Of a DNA stretch of 62,500 nucleotides, positions 1-10,061 are shown piece after piece. The first letter of the stretch is position 1; every line of letters starts with the position of its first letter. Source of the stretch: Chrysomallon squamiferum (lineage: Eukaryota; Mollusca; Gastropoda; Neomphalida; Peltospiridae); assembly GCA_012295275.1 (NCBI GenBank), contig CM022677.1, forward strand, positions 1,264,647-1,327,146, in the 5' to 3' direction. A program made the translations under genes and the position numbers. The notes beneath the pieces were generated by a model, which saw only the letters and a list, made by a program, of their open reading frames with translations, ran no database searches and was not told the origin of the DNA.

Positions 1-330
1 TTAAAACACTAGACATATACTTGTTGATTGAAACACTAGACATGTACTTGTTGATTGAAACACTAGACATATACTTGTTGATTAAAACACTAGACATATA
101 CTTGTTGATTAAAACACTAGACATATACTTCTTGATTAAAACACTAGACATGTACGTGTTGATTAAAACACTATACATGTACTTGTTGATTGAAACACTA
201 GACATGTACTTGTTGATTGAAACACTAGACATATACTTGTTGACTGAAACCCCTAGAGGTATACTTGTGGATCAAACTGCTACAGGTATACTTGTGGATC
301 AAACTGATACATGTATACTTGTGGATCAAC
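1..330. repeat. 27-bp minisatellite, about 12 copies, cut by the window edge
   Basis: Unit TTGATTGAAACACTAGACAT plus GTACTTG. The last three or four copies diverge (TGTGGATCAAACTGCTACAGG). The array probably continues to the left. The 113-codon frame is a repeat translation. Confidence 0.95.
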
Positions 331-1308
331 TGCTATGCATATACATTCTGATAAGAAAATAGAAAATTATCTTATATAGTTCAGTATATTTCCAATTTAT
401 AAATAAAACAACTATAAAACGTGAACCATTCACAGATAAAACAGGGAAACAAATATGCTAATTAGAAAAATTAGAAAAACAGAAAACAACAGCATTGAAA
501 AACATATGGTATACTGACTAAATAAATTACCTAAGTATCATACTTTTCTATTTCTTTATTATTTACATTTTCAACATGCGCTGTGTTTGTCAAAAATAAA
601 CCCGACTGGTGGCGTCTCTGTTTCTGTAAGCAGGAGAAGGACAACTGTTACTCACAGTTTACTGTTTTAACACGACAGTCAGTCATATTTGTCACTCTGC
701 AGGAACAAAGGGATGGGCTGTGTGTGGGATGTGAGTGAGAGGGTGTGTGCTTGTTTTTCAGCTTATTTACCGGTTGTAAGTGCTTATGTTTCAAGCACAC
801 ATGTGATGAGGTTGGAGGAATGACGAATTTGTTTTGAGCTAAAAATTGGATTCAGTAAATAAATTACAGAAAAGGTGGCAGGTCGCAGTGTATTGTGGAT
901 GATGCAATTGTGTTTAATGTTATGTGTCCCGACACACAGATTAACGCCACTGTCATGCCCCACCCCACAAATATTCATACCCCACCCCACATAAAACACC
1001 CCTGATAACTACAAAATGTCTTAACAAACTATTCTGGGTTTTTTTCCTTCACAAAATTATCTAACATTAATTCACCATACTCAAAAGCTGTATATATTTT
1101 TAGACTTACCAAAATGGATTTTTCTCTATAAAAATTGATTCCTTAATTTAAATTTTTTTTAAAAAGGAAAAAGAAGAAGAAAAAAATGATGAAAACAAAC
1201 TAGATTTCTTCACCAGTTACTAAAGTACATTTGCCTGCTACTAAAATAAGGTGGCTTTAATAAGGCAACCTTACTGCACAAGTGAACATTCTATCTTTAC
1301 AGTGAAAG

Positions 1309-1346
<38 letters not shown>
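1309..1346. repeat. Poly-A tract (38 A)
   Basis: An uninterrupted A run; no retroposon body is recognisable next to it. Confidence 0.97.
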
Positions 1347-1349
<3 letters not shown>

Positions 1350-1933
1350 GTGGAATAATGGCCACGGTACAGTCTAGATTGACAACTGTGTAAAGCTGAT
1401 ATTGGTAGAGGCAAAGTTGCTTCAGTGATTGTATTGATTTTGTTGAAATTAATGTATGGGATGAATACAGTCAGTTTCTTAAATGTCGACGAAAATCTTC
1501 ACAAAACAAAACTCTTTCATCATCATTATAAAATTACTTCATTTTGCTCAATCTTTTCTGGTGCAAAAATATTCATTAAAAAAAAAAAAAAAAAAGAAGA
1601 ATGAATAAAAGAAATAATAAATAATAATAATAATAAAAATAAAAATTAATTATTTTTTTAAGCTTTTTATTTTAAAGAAGAAAAGTAATAAAGCAGAAAA
1701 GATAATCACTTTATAACTGAGACAGACGTTAAAAATTAATATCATTCAAAAGTTCTGACATGAAAAGATGATGCGAGAATCAAAAAGAATCAATATAAAA
1801 TAATTTTAAAAAGTATAATTAATTGATTTCAGGTATTGTTGAAACACTTAGACAGTTCAGAGGTATCAAAAAATTCACCTTCAAATTTTAATCATCAGAA
1901 GCAGTGATTTCTGAAATACAGATTTGGACACAA

Positions 1934-1935
<2 letters not shown>

Positions 1936-1979
<44 letters not shown>

Positions 1980-2225
1980 ACAGACACACACACACACACA
2001 CACACACAGACACACACACACACATACACACACACATACACACACACACAAACAAGCAAGCATACACATATATACAAACAAACATACAGACAAAATGTAC
2101 TCATTTTTGTATCTATCCATCCATATATATATAAACACACACACAAGCAAGCATACACATATATACAAATAAACATACAGACAAAATGTATTCATTTTTG
2201 TATCTATCCATCCATATATATATAT

Positions 2226-2282
<57 letters not shown>

Positions 2283-2283
2283 A

Positions 2284-2315
<32 letters not shown>

Positions 2316-2460
2316 GCAAGTATACAAATATATACAAACATACATAGAGACACAAACAATAGTTTAGTTAAGATAAAAAAAATGTATCCATTTTTCTATT
2401 TATCTAGCTATATATATATATATATATATATATAAACACACACACACACACACACACAGA
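1936..2460. repeat. (CA)n arrays with an embedded 91-bp tandem duplication
   Basis: CA runs at about 1937-2050, 2225-2310 and 2430-2458. Between them a segment with ACAGACAAAATGTACTCATT and TTGTATCTATCCATCCATAT is repeated at 2087 and 2178, with a diverged third copy near 2370. Confidence 0.93.
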
Positions 2461-2654
2461 ATATATAGTTTACCAAGGAAGCCAAAAAAAAAAAAAAAAA
2501 AAAAAGAAGAAAGATAGGACTCTTCAGACATTGCAGATTTGTATAAACTGATATTTATCATGTTTGTTTTTAAAGTACAAATGTTTGTTAAATATCTGTG
2601 TGTAAATTGATTTGAATTCTTACTTGTAGAAGAATGTTTCTAAATTACTTTAGT

Positions 2655-2902
2655 CAGGAGAAATGAGTTGTTTTATCAAACAATGAGAGATGGGTTGTTT
2701 TATCAAACATTGAGGAATGGGTTGTTCTATCAAACATTGAGGAATGGGTTGTTTTATCAAACAATGAGAGATGGGTTGTTTTATCAAACATCGAGAAATG
2801 GGTTGTTCTATCAAACATTGAGAAATGGGTTGTTCTATCAAACATTGAGAAATGGGTTGTTCTATCAAACATTGAGAAATGGGTTGTTCTATCAAACATT
2901 GT
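2655..2902. repeat. 27-bp minisatellite, about 9 copies
   Basis: Unit GGGTTGTTCTATCAAACATT plus GAGAAAT, with TTTTATCAAACAATGAGAG variants. All frames are open only because 27 is a multiple of three. Confidence 0.95.
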
Positions 2903-4983
2903 CACTGAACTTGTTGTGGATCTGGTGTTTCACAGGCTTTCAAAATACATACAAATAAAATTGGCTGCTTAATGATATGACTTAATTATGATGCAAAACC
3001 AGTGTGTTTCCTCTTTAATAAATATATTTACAAAATCTTAATATATCAACATTAATCAATTTTAGAAAGGTGTTGAGATGTTTGTAAACTAATTCAGAAC
3101 TTTTTTGAAATATCTGCAAAAATATCCCTCTTTTAATTCAGTATTAATTAATGTCCATGAGAATAAAACAGTTTTCTAAAAATACTGTTATCATCAGTCC
3201 TTGTGTATAAATTTGTTTTAATATATTATATACGTAAAATTAGATTTAAAAAACTTTTCAGTATATATATGTAACAATCATTCAAGATATAAGCATGCAA
3301 TTGTTTAACCTAAACATGAAAATTAACATACCAGACTGATATTTATGTATCTAAGGTGACTACAAATTCCAGAGTACGGGTTGTTTTGACTGCAAAAATA
3401 AAGTAAGGTGGCAGAAACAAAGACTCTTCATGTTTAGAAATTCAATTTTTTTTCTTCTTTTTTATGAATTCTCCACCAAGAAGCCAAGAACTGTGAATAT
3501 TGATTGAAAATAAAAACCTGCTAAAAACAACCACCTATACTGAAATGGAGCATAGTTCAGTTCAGCTGAACAAATTCCTTTTGAATGTTAGCCAATTAAA
3601 TTCATCATTGATTATTTTGGGTCATCCTGCCCCCAATATGCAAGAACCTGATATATCAATTTGTTTTTGTATTTATTGTCAATATTTATATATATGAGTA
3701 CAATTAGAGAAAACAAAGGGACAGATTTAGCTCTGCTGACAGTGTGGTTGGGTGAAAAACTCCGCGGCTGGTCTCTGTGTCCAAGTGAGTGGGTGGGGGG
3801 CTTCTGCAGTCTGTTGTCTATGGTTACCATGTTTATCATTTTCAGTTTTCTTAAAAATCACATTCTACACACAGCTAATTACTAAGGAAAGTATGAACTG
3901 AAGTAAAGATCAGCAGTTACAAGAACAACATTTGGTCAGTTTTAATCTTGATGCATACTGTTTTCTACAATACTTTGTTAATGTACTGTTTCTCAAATAG
4001 AAAAAAAATAAAAAAAAAAAAAAAAAAAAAAAAAAATAAAAATAAAAATAAAAATAAAAATAAAATAAAATAAAAAAATAAAATAAAATAAATAAATAAA
4101 TAAAAAAGGAAAAGCACAGCATCATCATTCTAATTATTACCAAATTTCTTATAAATAAATTTTAATTCAAGAAAATACAGAATGAATTTACATACACATG
4201 TATATATATATATATATATAGGGTAAGTATGTGTGTATGTTTGATGTGCCTGCATGTTAAATGTAATCATACTTCTGCAGTGAAGTGATTGAGGATGAAT
4301 CCACTGATCTATTTTGAGTGTTTTTAAAAAAAGAAGTTACCTCACAATGATCTCTTGTTGCTGTTTGAGAAAAGTAACTTCTGCAGCAGACTTCCTGTCA
4401 CTTTAACTGTAGTCACAAATGTGTTTTAAACCTTTTTTACCTTCACTTTATTTTAGCCACTGTTACAGTTTTATGTAAGCTTGTTTGTTTGTTTTTTTTA
4501 ATGATTTTTTTTATTTTTTATTTTTATTTTTTTAGATATACAGATGAATATAATTTTCATATAACAATGATATAAAAATATATAAAAAAATTCCCAAATT
4601 AAGCAGAATATGAACAACTTCAAGTACTGGGTATCAGAAAGAGAGTTTCCTTAAAGCAAGTCTGAATCTGGACAATTACATTTTAATTTTTACAACAAGT
4701 TCAACAACATCAAGTATGAGGGAGTTACCTCCCTTCAGTTACACTGTGTTTTACACAATATCCTGAATGTTTTTATAAACAAATTATGAAAAAATAATAA
4801 CTTAAAAAATGTAATAATCATAATAATCTTAACTGAACAAAAAATATATGTTCTGACAGAAACAAATATAGAACTAGAATGATTTTTGAAAAAGAAAAAC
4901 ATATATACAATCTACCATAAAAAAAAAAAACTAATAATAAAAGAAATAATCATAATAAATATGACGACGATGACAATGATGTT

Positions 4984-5018
<35 letters not shown>

Positions 5019-5424
5019 GAAACGTTTTTTTTAGGAGTATTTTTCCCAGTGGTATCATACTTGGTGACAGTATGTACAATCTAGAGAAAACTTAAAATGT
5101 CTTGTGATATATATATATATATTTATAAAAGTTATAAACTGAGATTAACAAAATGGTGACAGAAATAACAGATAAATGGAACATACTTTCAAAAAAAAGT
5201 AATTTCAGTTAAAATAAATCAGAAATAAAAGATAGCAGAAACATCTGGATACATTAGACAGAAGAAAGACAAATATGTCTAATTCACCACCTCGAGACAA
5301 AATCAAATTAAAAAGAAAAACTCAAACAGTTAAACACAATTATTTAACAGGCATTATCAGTTATAAACAAACACACACACACACACACAGTCATTATCAC
5401 TGTATAAACACATACACAGATTAA

Positions 5425-5437
5425 ATGTAAAGTCTTC

Positions 5438-5503
<66 letters not shown>

Positions 5504-5711
5504 GTGAGCCTCTCTGACTGCAATTAAAAAGGAAACTCACACACACTCACGTGAGCCTCTCTGACTGCAATTAAAAAGGAAACTCACACACAGTCATGTG
5601 AGCCTCTGTGACTGCTAATAAAAAGGAAACTCACACACACTCACACACACTCACACACACTCACACACACTCACGTGAGCCTCTCTGACTGCTAATAAAA
5701 AGGAAACTCAC
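5425..5711. repeat. 47-bp tandem repeat copying the exon 9 donor, plus (CA)n
   Basis: A CA run (5443-5498) is followed by units of CACGTGAGCCTCTCTGACTG, CAATTAAAAAGGAAACTCAC and ACACACT. CACGTGAGCC or CATGTGAGCC starts at 5501, 5548, 5595 and 5672; the last step is lengthened by extra CACACACACT. On the gene strand each unit carries GTGAGTTTCCTTTTT, identical to the real exon 9 donor at 5711-5706; copies are at 5540-5535, 5587-5582 and 5634-5629. Confidence 0.93.
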
Positions 5712-5829
5712 CTTGTCGGACAAACGTCTGGTTAACATCCAACAGAATATCACAACCTTCAACTATCATCCGCTCGATGGCAAGATTCTTTCTGATGTTT
5801 TCTGTTTCACTCACTTCGTCATGCATTAT
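5712..5829 (-). CDS. RASGRF: RasGRF homologue, coding exon 9 (end of DH domain, linker to PH2)
   Basis: Residues 417-455 plus the first base of the next codon: [30 protein letters not shown] and NQTFVRQ, matching mammalian [20 protein letters not shown] and SQTFVRQG. Found by reading the minus strand directly. The acceptor is TTTTTCAG|ATA and the donor CGACAAG|GTGAGT. It is the last RasGRF exon in the window; PH2, REM and CDC25 exons are expected to the left of base 1. The donor region is copied in tandem just downstream (5501-5710). Confidence 0.94.
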
Positions 5830-6434
5830 CTGAAAAATACATTATAACTTTATTTTGTAATTTTTCTCTATACAATGATTGTTATTTACAGTTACGTCTT
5901 CATTATGTATTTGTGTGGATGTAAACAGACAGAATTATATAAACAGTCCTTTCATTTGTTTTCTTACATATTTGTTGCCATGTTTTATTTGTTGTTAATA
6001 TCATCTGTTTTAACAATTTTATTATTATTTGAATACCAATGAACTGTAAACCAAGAAATTAATTCACCTCAAAATTAAAGTAAAAGGGAAAAACAAATGT
6101 ATGAAAATGATGATCATACTTTGTATTTTTAATAACATGTTTTAACATACTTTTCAAAGTTTTTTTTTTTTTACATTAGACAGAAATTTCAGAAATAAAG
6201 GCTTCACATGTGGATAATACTGACTTTCAAATTAGTCTAGTGATTGTATTAATTTCATCTTTTAAAGTACATCTACATTTTGGTGTTTTATTGTGATAAT
6301 GATTTAATTTATGATGTCTTTAAACAGAAATTCCAGGTAACTGGACAAAGCTATCAGAGCAGAGGTGTCCATGATAATAAAACAAACTTTTGAAACATTA
6401 TCTTATTTTACAGAACCATCCCCCCAAACTCCCC
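5830..6434 (-). other. Intron 8, 3' part
   Basis: Unique AT-rich sequence leading to the exon 9 acceptor, with one poly-T run at 6161-6172. Confidence 0.85.
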
Positions 6435-6895
6435 CAAAACAAACACTAGTAGTTGAAATATGTGATAATTTTAAAAGTGGTTCTCACAAACACTAGTAGT
6501 TGAAATACTTGATAATTTTAAAAGTGGTTCTCTCAAACACTAGTAGTTGAAATACATGATAATTTTAAAAGTGGTTCTCACAAACACTAGTAGTTGAAAT
6601 ACGTGATAATCTGATAATTTTAAAAGTGGTTCTCACAAACACTAGTAGTTGAAATACGTGATATTTTTAAAAGTGGTTCTCACAAACACTAGTAGTTGAA
6701 ATACGTGATAATCTGATAATTTTAAAAGTGGTTCTAACAAACACTAGTAGTTGAAATACGTGATAATCTGATAATTTTAAAAGTGGTTCTCACAAACACT
6801 AGTAGTTGAAATACGTGATAATTTTAAAAGTGGTTCTCACAAACACTAGTAGTTGAAATACGTGATAATCTGATAATTTTAAAAGTGGTTCTCAC
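6435..6895. repeat. 46/55-bp minisatellite abutting the exon 8 donor
   Basis: About nine units of CACAAACACTAGTAGTTGAA, ATACGTGATAA (with or without TCTGATAA) and TTTTAAAAGTGGTTCT. On the gene strand each begins GTGAGAACCACTTTTAAAAT, the same as the real exon 8 donor. Intact GTGAGA copies end at 6487, 6581, 6636, 6683, 6793 and 6840; two further copies are mutated (GAGAGA, GTTAGA); the real donor is at 6895. Confidence 0.93.
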
Positions 6896-7006
6896 TCGTG
6901 ACAGCTCTTCTAACTTGCTTTTGGCAAATTCCAGACTTCGGCGCTCTACGTGCTCGTGTGGGGTGTGTGCGAGCAGCTCGTGCAGTGTGATGATGTAACG
7001 AGGTAT
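6896..7006 (-). CDS. RASGRF: RasGRF homologue, coding exon 8 (DH domain, IPRY...LEELSR)
   Basis: A 111-bp phase 0/0 exon for residues 380-416, [20 protein letters not shown] through [17 protein letters not shown], nearly identical to vertebrate RasGRF. It forms the long C-terminal DH helix region that sets up the GTPase-binding surface. The acceptor is CTTTCAG|ATA and the donor TCACGA|GTGAGA. The intron directly after the donor is a minisatellite (about 6430-6895) whose unit includes the donor sequence itself, so the exon is followed by a row of donor copies. Confidence 0.96.
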
Positions 7007-7226
7007 CTGAAAGAAGCAGTTCTTATAAATAACACAATCCTTCTTCACTGATTTTACAAACATACTTCAGTCAAAGGGAAACAACAAATCTAAAGATGTC
7101 ACATATCTATCCCACAACAGTTATTTCCCTTTATCCTTTTATTACCTAAAACTAATTGATCAGCAAAAATCCATTACTTTTGACAGTTTGACATTCAAAT
7201 ATTGTTGTAAAATGAGAAAGTCTCAC
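7007..7226 (-). other. Intron 7 of the RasGRF homologue (220 bp)
   Basis: GTGAGA to CTTTCAG; no repeat or other feature seen. Confidence 0.9.
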
Positions 7227-7420
7227 TTGGTGCATAGGGTAGGTGAGAAATATTTCAAGAGTGCGACCCTCGCATGCAGGTTTCTCCTCGTAACGTTTGA
7301 GCAGACTGTTGAACTCGGGTTTCTGTTTGTACTCTGCCAGCACCTGCAGGCTGTAGTGGTGGTTTCGAACATACTCCTGGTAAATACTCAACATCGGCAG
7401 CAGCATGTCAAACAAGTCAC
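7227..7420 (-). CDS. RASGRF: RasGRF homologue, coding exon 7 (DH domain core)
   Basis: Two bases finishing codon 315 (Gly here, Ala in mammals) and residues 316-379: [20 protein letters not shown] onward, then [36 protein letters not shown]. This aligns without gaps to mammalian RasGRF [20 protein letters not shown] and RTLETFLTYPMFQ. The final YPMHQ, joined to IPRY of exon 8, makes the conserved third DH region; His replaces the mammalian Phe. The acceptor is CCTGCAG|GT and the donor CACCAA|GTGAGA, in phase 0. Confidence 0.95.
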
Positions 7421-7470
7421 CTGCAGGACGCACAGTTACTCAGTGTGAGTTTTTAGCACACATGCTCATA

Positions 7471-7518
<48 letters not shown>

Positions 7519-8017
7519 CAAAACAGAGAGGTAAATACATTTTTAACATTCATTTTTTTCATAAAAAGCTGGTTATTTACTAACTAAAACAATCTAATGA
7601 GGTGAAATGAAGATGTAACTAACTACAGAATTACTTATTATTGTTCATGAAATGAAGATGTAACTGACTACAGAATTACTTCTTATTATTGTTCATGAAA
7701 TGAAGATGTAACTGACTACAGAATTACTTCTTATTATTGTTCATATTAAACAATTTATGACAAAATGAAAAAAGAAATATTTATACATAATTGTGGTAGT
7801 AAACACTGGAAGAAAGGAAAGGTAAGATGCTATTAAAGTTATTCTATTACCTATAATAATATAGGAAATATAAGGGAGGTAACTTTGACAACAGATACTG
7901 ACTACCAAAAACAAAAGTAATCCTTTTATTTTTACAGCTAAATATTTAAGAAATCAAATAAACAAGCAGACTCTCTCTCTAACACAAACTTATCAGTAAA
8001 ACTACTGGTCAACTCAC
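7421..8017 (-). other. Intron 6 of the RasGRF homologue (597 bp)
   Basis: Contains a three-copy 47-bp repeat at 7600-7742 (GAAATGAAGATGTAACTGAC, TACAGAATTACTTCTTATTA, TTGTTCAT) and a CA run at 7474-7513 close to the exon 7 acceptor. Confidence 0.88.
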
Positions 8018-8097
8018 CTAATACAAGAGTAGGCCAGTTTTCTAATCTGGCAGTGAGACCTTTTTGAAATATTTGATGTAAAAACAGCAATGTTTCA
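8018..8097 (-). CDS. RASGRF: RasGRF homologue, coding exon 6 (DH domain)
   Basis: An 80-bp exon: one base finishing Ser288, residues 289-314 and one base of codon 315. The product [24 protein letters not shown] matches mammalian [26 protein letters not shown]. It was recognised by translating the minus strand between the neighbouring exons. The acceptor is ATCATTTCAG|T and the donor GTATTAG|GTGAGT. It is DH-domain helix, the part of the Rho-GEF fold that contacts Rac-type GTPases. Confidence 0.93.
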
Positions 8098-8553
8098 CTG
8101 AAATGATAAAAATAAAGAAACCAAAAAATATGTGATTTTCAAAATTACAAACAAATTCCATTCTCTAAAATTATTTCACTACATCTACAAAGATTTGGTA
8201 AGAGAAAACATTTGTTTTTCTTAAGTTTTTGAACCACAGAATCCTTTGTAAGACTTTTGCATATTGAAATGTTTTTTTGTTATTTAGTTATAGGCCAGTT
8301 TTCAAAATAATCCAGCTAAATAATATATATATATATATCCATGACAGATTGGTTGACAAATGCATTATTATAAAAGAAATGACTTTTTACAGTAAAAATG
8401 TTTATAAAAAGGACCTGGGGTCTGTGAGTGAAATGTGTTTACCTGTTAAGGAAAATGGTGTTTGACAAATGCAATATTATAAAAAAAATGACTTTTTACA
8501 GTAAAAATGTTTATAAAAAGGTGTGACAGGGTCTGTGACTGAGGTGTGTCTAC
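8098..8553 (-). other. Intron 5 of the RasGRF homologue (456 bp)
   Basis: GTAGAC at 8553 to TTTCAG at 8098. About half of it is the duplicated donor segment described separately. Confidence 0.9.
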
Positions 8554-8570
8554 CTGTTAAGGAAAATGGA
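8353..8570. repeat. About 110-bp tandem duplication copying the exon 5 donor
   Basis: Copy A (8353-8460) and copy B (8462-8570) share TTGACAAATGC, ACTTTTTACAGTAAAAATGT, GGTCTGTGA and ACCTGTTAAGGAAAATGG. In copy B the last element is the real exon 5 end and donor. In copy A it forms a 17-bp exon fragment with its own CAG|GTAAAC donor (boundary at 8443/8442, minus strand). Confidence 0.9.
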
Positions 8571-8807
8571 GTTGACGTCTTCGTGGGTGATGGGAGGTTT
8601 CTTGGAGCTGGCTGCCATGCGGAAAGGTCTGAGGAAGTAGGTGACGAGGCAGGACAGCTGCCGGTTGTACTCCTCCTCGCACTCCACCATGCTGAACACG
8701 ATGCTGTTGCGCTTGCGCATGCTCTCGGCGTGGGGGGAGCGGATGTACAGCTCCACAATCTGCTTCCAGCGTCGTCGACAGAGCCAGCCTCGGAAGAAAC
8801 TCTGAAC
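8554..8807 (-). CDS. RASGRF: RasGRF homologue, coding exon 5 (IQ motif and start of DH domain)
   Basis: Residues 204-287 plus two bases of codon 288. It opens with a full IQ calmodulin-binding motif, V204-Q205...R209-G210...R214..W217, nearly identical to mammalian VQSFLRGWLCRRKW. The DH domain begins around residue 237 ([15 protein letters not shown]). The stretch [20 protein letters not shown] is almost the same as mammalian RasGRF. The acceptor TTGCAAG|GTT is AAG rather than CAG, a little unusual; a CACAG acceptor upstream would be out of phase with exon 4. The donor AACAG|GTAGAC leaves AG to make Ser with the next exon. A tandem duplicate of this donor lies just downstream (8353-8462). 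Confidence 0.95.
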
Positions 8808-9980
8808 CTTGCAACACACGGAAAAACTTAGATCTTCTGTGACAACAACGTTCTTATCACTTCTCATTTTACTTATAATTTGTTTTGGTATTATGTATAA
8901 AAAAATAACAAAAATGCAATTAATAGTTTGTTTCTTTATAAAATTATATATCAGTTTATGTTTTATTCAATAGAATAATTATTTCAACCTTTAGTTATAA
9001 TATAAAGTTTTAAGCTGTAAATATAAATGAATATCTTGTATTTGATTTGATAACGATCTTTATAAAAAAATCAGACCATTATAAAACATTTTTTTATTTT
9101 GAATTCAGATAGAAACCAGTGCACGTACTTAATTATCTACTTTCAGAAGATTTGCTCAAAACTGTTAGTATGTTTATAGTATCAATGATCTCCTACTTGT
9201 AAACAAAGCCACAGCCTTTGCTGATGTGGCAACTTTACTAAAAACTGCATCTTGTAAACTGCATCAATTTCTCAAAACCAGTTTAGTATAAATCTTTTGA
9301 ATATGTGGATATTGAAACCTGGTTCAACAGTGCACATTAAGCTTGAGTACCCAGTAAACTGACACTACACTGTAAACTGACAGTACACTGTAAACTGACA
9401 GTCTTGAAATAATGACAAGTGTAATGTAATAGCAATTTAAAATAATCACACTTACAAGGTGGATACTTAATAAAGAACCACTGAGACTGTGTGGAACTTC
9501 ATAAACTATCAAAACATGCATCATTAGACAATGTAATCTCTACTGCAGCTACAAATACATCAGCTACTCATTACAGCTTTTTCAACTACTACTACCAGTA
9601 TCAACAAAAAAGCTTAGTCAACATTGATATCTAATTACAAAGCTTAGTGAATACTTATATCTAACTACAAAGCTTAGTCAACACCGATATCTAACTACAA
9701 AGCTTAGTCAACACCGATATCTAACTACAAAGCTTAGCCAACACTGATATCTAACTACAAAGGTTAGTCAACAACTACTAGTACACTAGTGGTCTATCTA
9801 CACAGGTTAGTCAACAACTACTAGTACACTAGTGGTCTATCTACACCAACATCTAACTACAAAGGTTAGTCAACAACTACTAGTACACTGATCCAAATAC
9901 TACTACTGCAGCTGTGACCACTGCTACAACACATTCACTCCATCTCTTAGTAAGTATATACCTTTATTTACCTTACTGAC
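8808..9980 (-). other. Intron 4 of the RasGRF homologue (1.2 kb)
   Basis: Unique AT-rich sequence apart from small GTAAACTGACA repeats near 9354-9400 and the minisatellite at 9605-9890. Confidence 0.85.
9605..9890. repeat. 30-bp minisatellite passing into a related longer unit
   Basis: About six copies of AACTACAAAGCTTAGTCAAC plus ACCGATATCT, then about three longer units with GGTTAGTCAACAACTACTAG and the palindromic ACTAGTACACTAGT-like sequence. It lies just downstream of the exon 4 donor but does not contain it. Confidence 0.9.
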
Positions 9981-10061
9981 CTTTTTTATTTTTCTTATTT
10001 CATCTGTTTCTTCATCTGACAGTTTGTGGTTTGAAAATATTTCCTTTTTAAACTTTTGAAC
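9981..10061 (-). CDS. RASGRF: RasGRF homologue, coding exon 4 (linker before the IQ motif)
   Basis: An 81-bp phase 0/0 exon for residues 177-203, VQKFKKEIFS to EIRKIKK. The acidic-then-basic ending (SDEETDEIRKIKK) parallels the DEDSDIKKIKK that precedes the IQ motif in vertebrate RasGRF; the first half is not conserved, as is usual for this linker. The acceptor is GTATTTCAG|GTT and the donor AAAAAG|GTCAGT. A second donor-like GTAAAT nine bases further would add VSK in frame. I prefer the first because KK-VQSF is contiguous in mammals, but alternative use of the second is possible. Confidence 0.88.

Larger units (their letters stand above)
1..5424 (-). other. Intron 9 of the RasGRF homologue (open to the left)
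   Basis: No PH2, REM or CDC25 coding sequence is seen on the minus strand. Apart from the repeats listed below, the sequence is AT-rich and unique, for example 330-1300, 1350-1560, 2900-3990 and 4230-4980. Smaller tracts: A-rich patches at 1578-1660 and 3999-4112, (TAA)n at 4987-5015, short TA runs at 4201-4220 and 5107-5122. Confidence 0.7.

Noticed and set aside
1-5424. Search for RasGRF PH2 exons left of exon 9
   Set aside because: No minus-strand segment resembled the expected PH2 sequence; the open frames there are repeats or chance.
8808-8835. Upstream extension of exon 5 using a CACAG acceptor
   Set aside because: The resulting phase does not fit exon 4, and the mammalian protein is contiguous at KK-VQSF.
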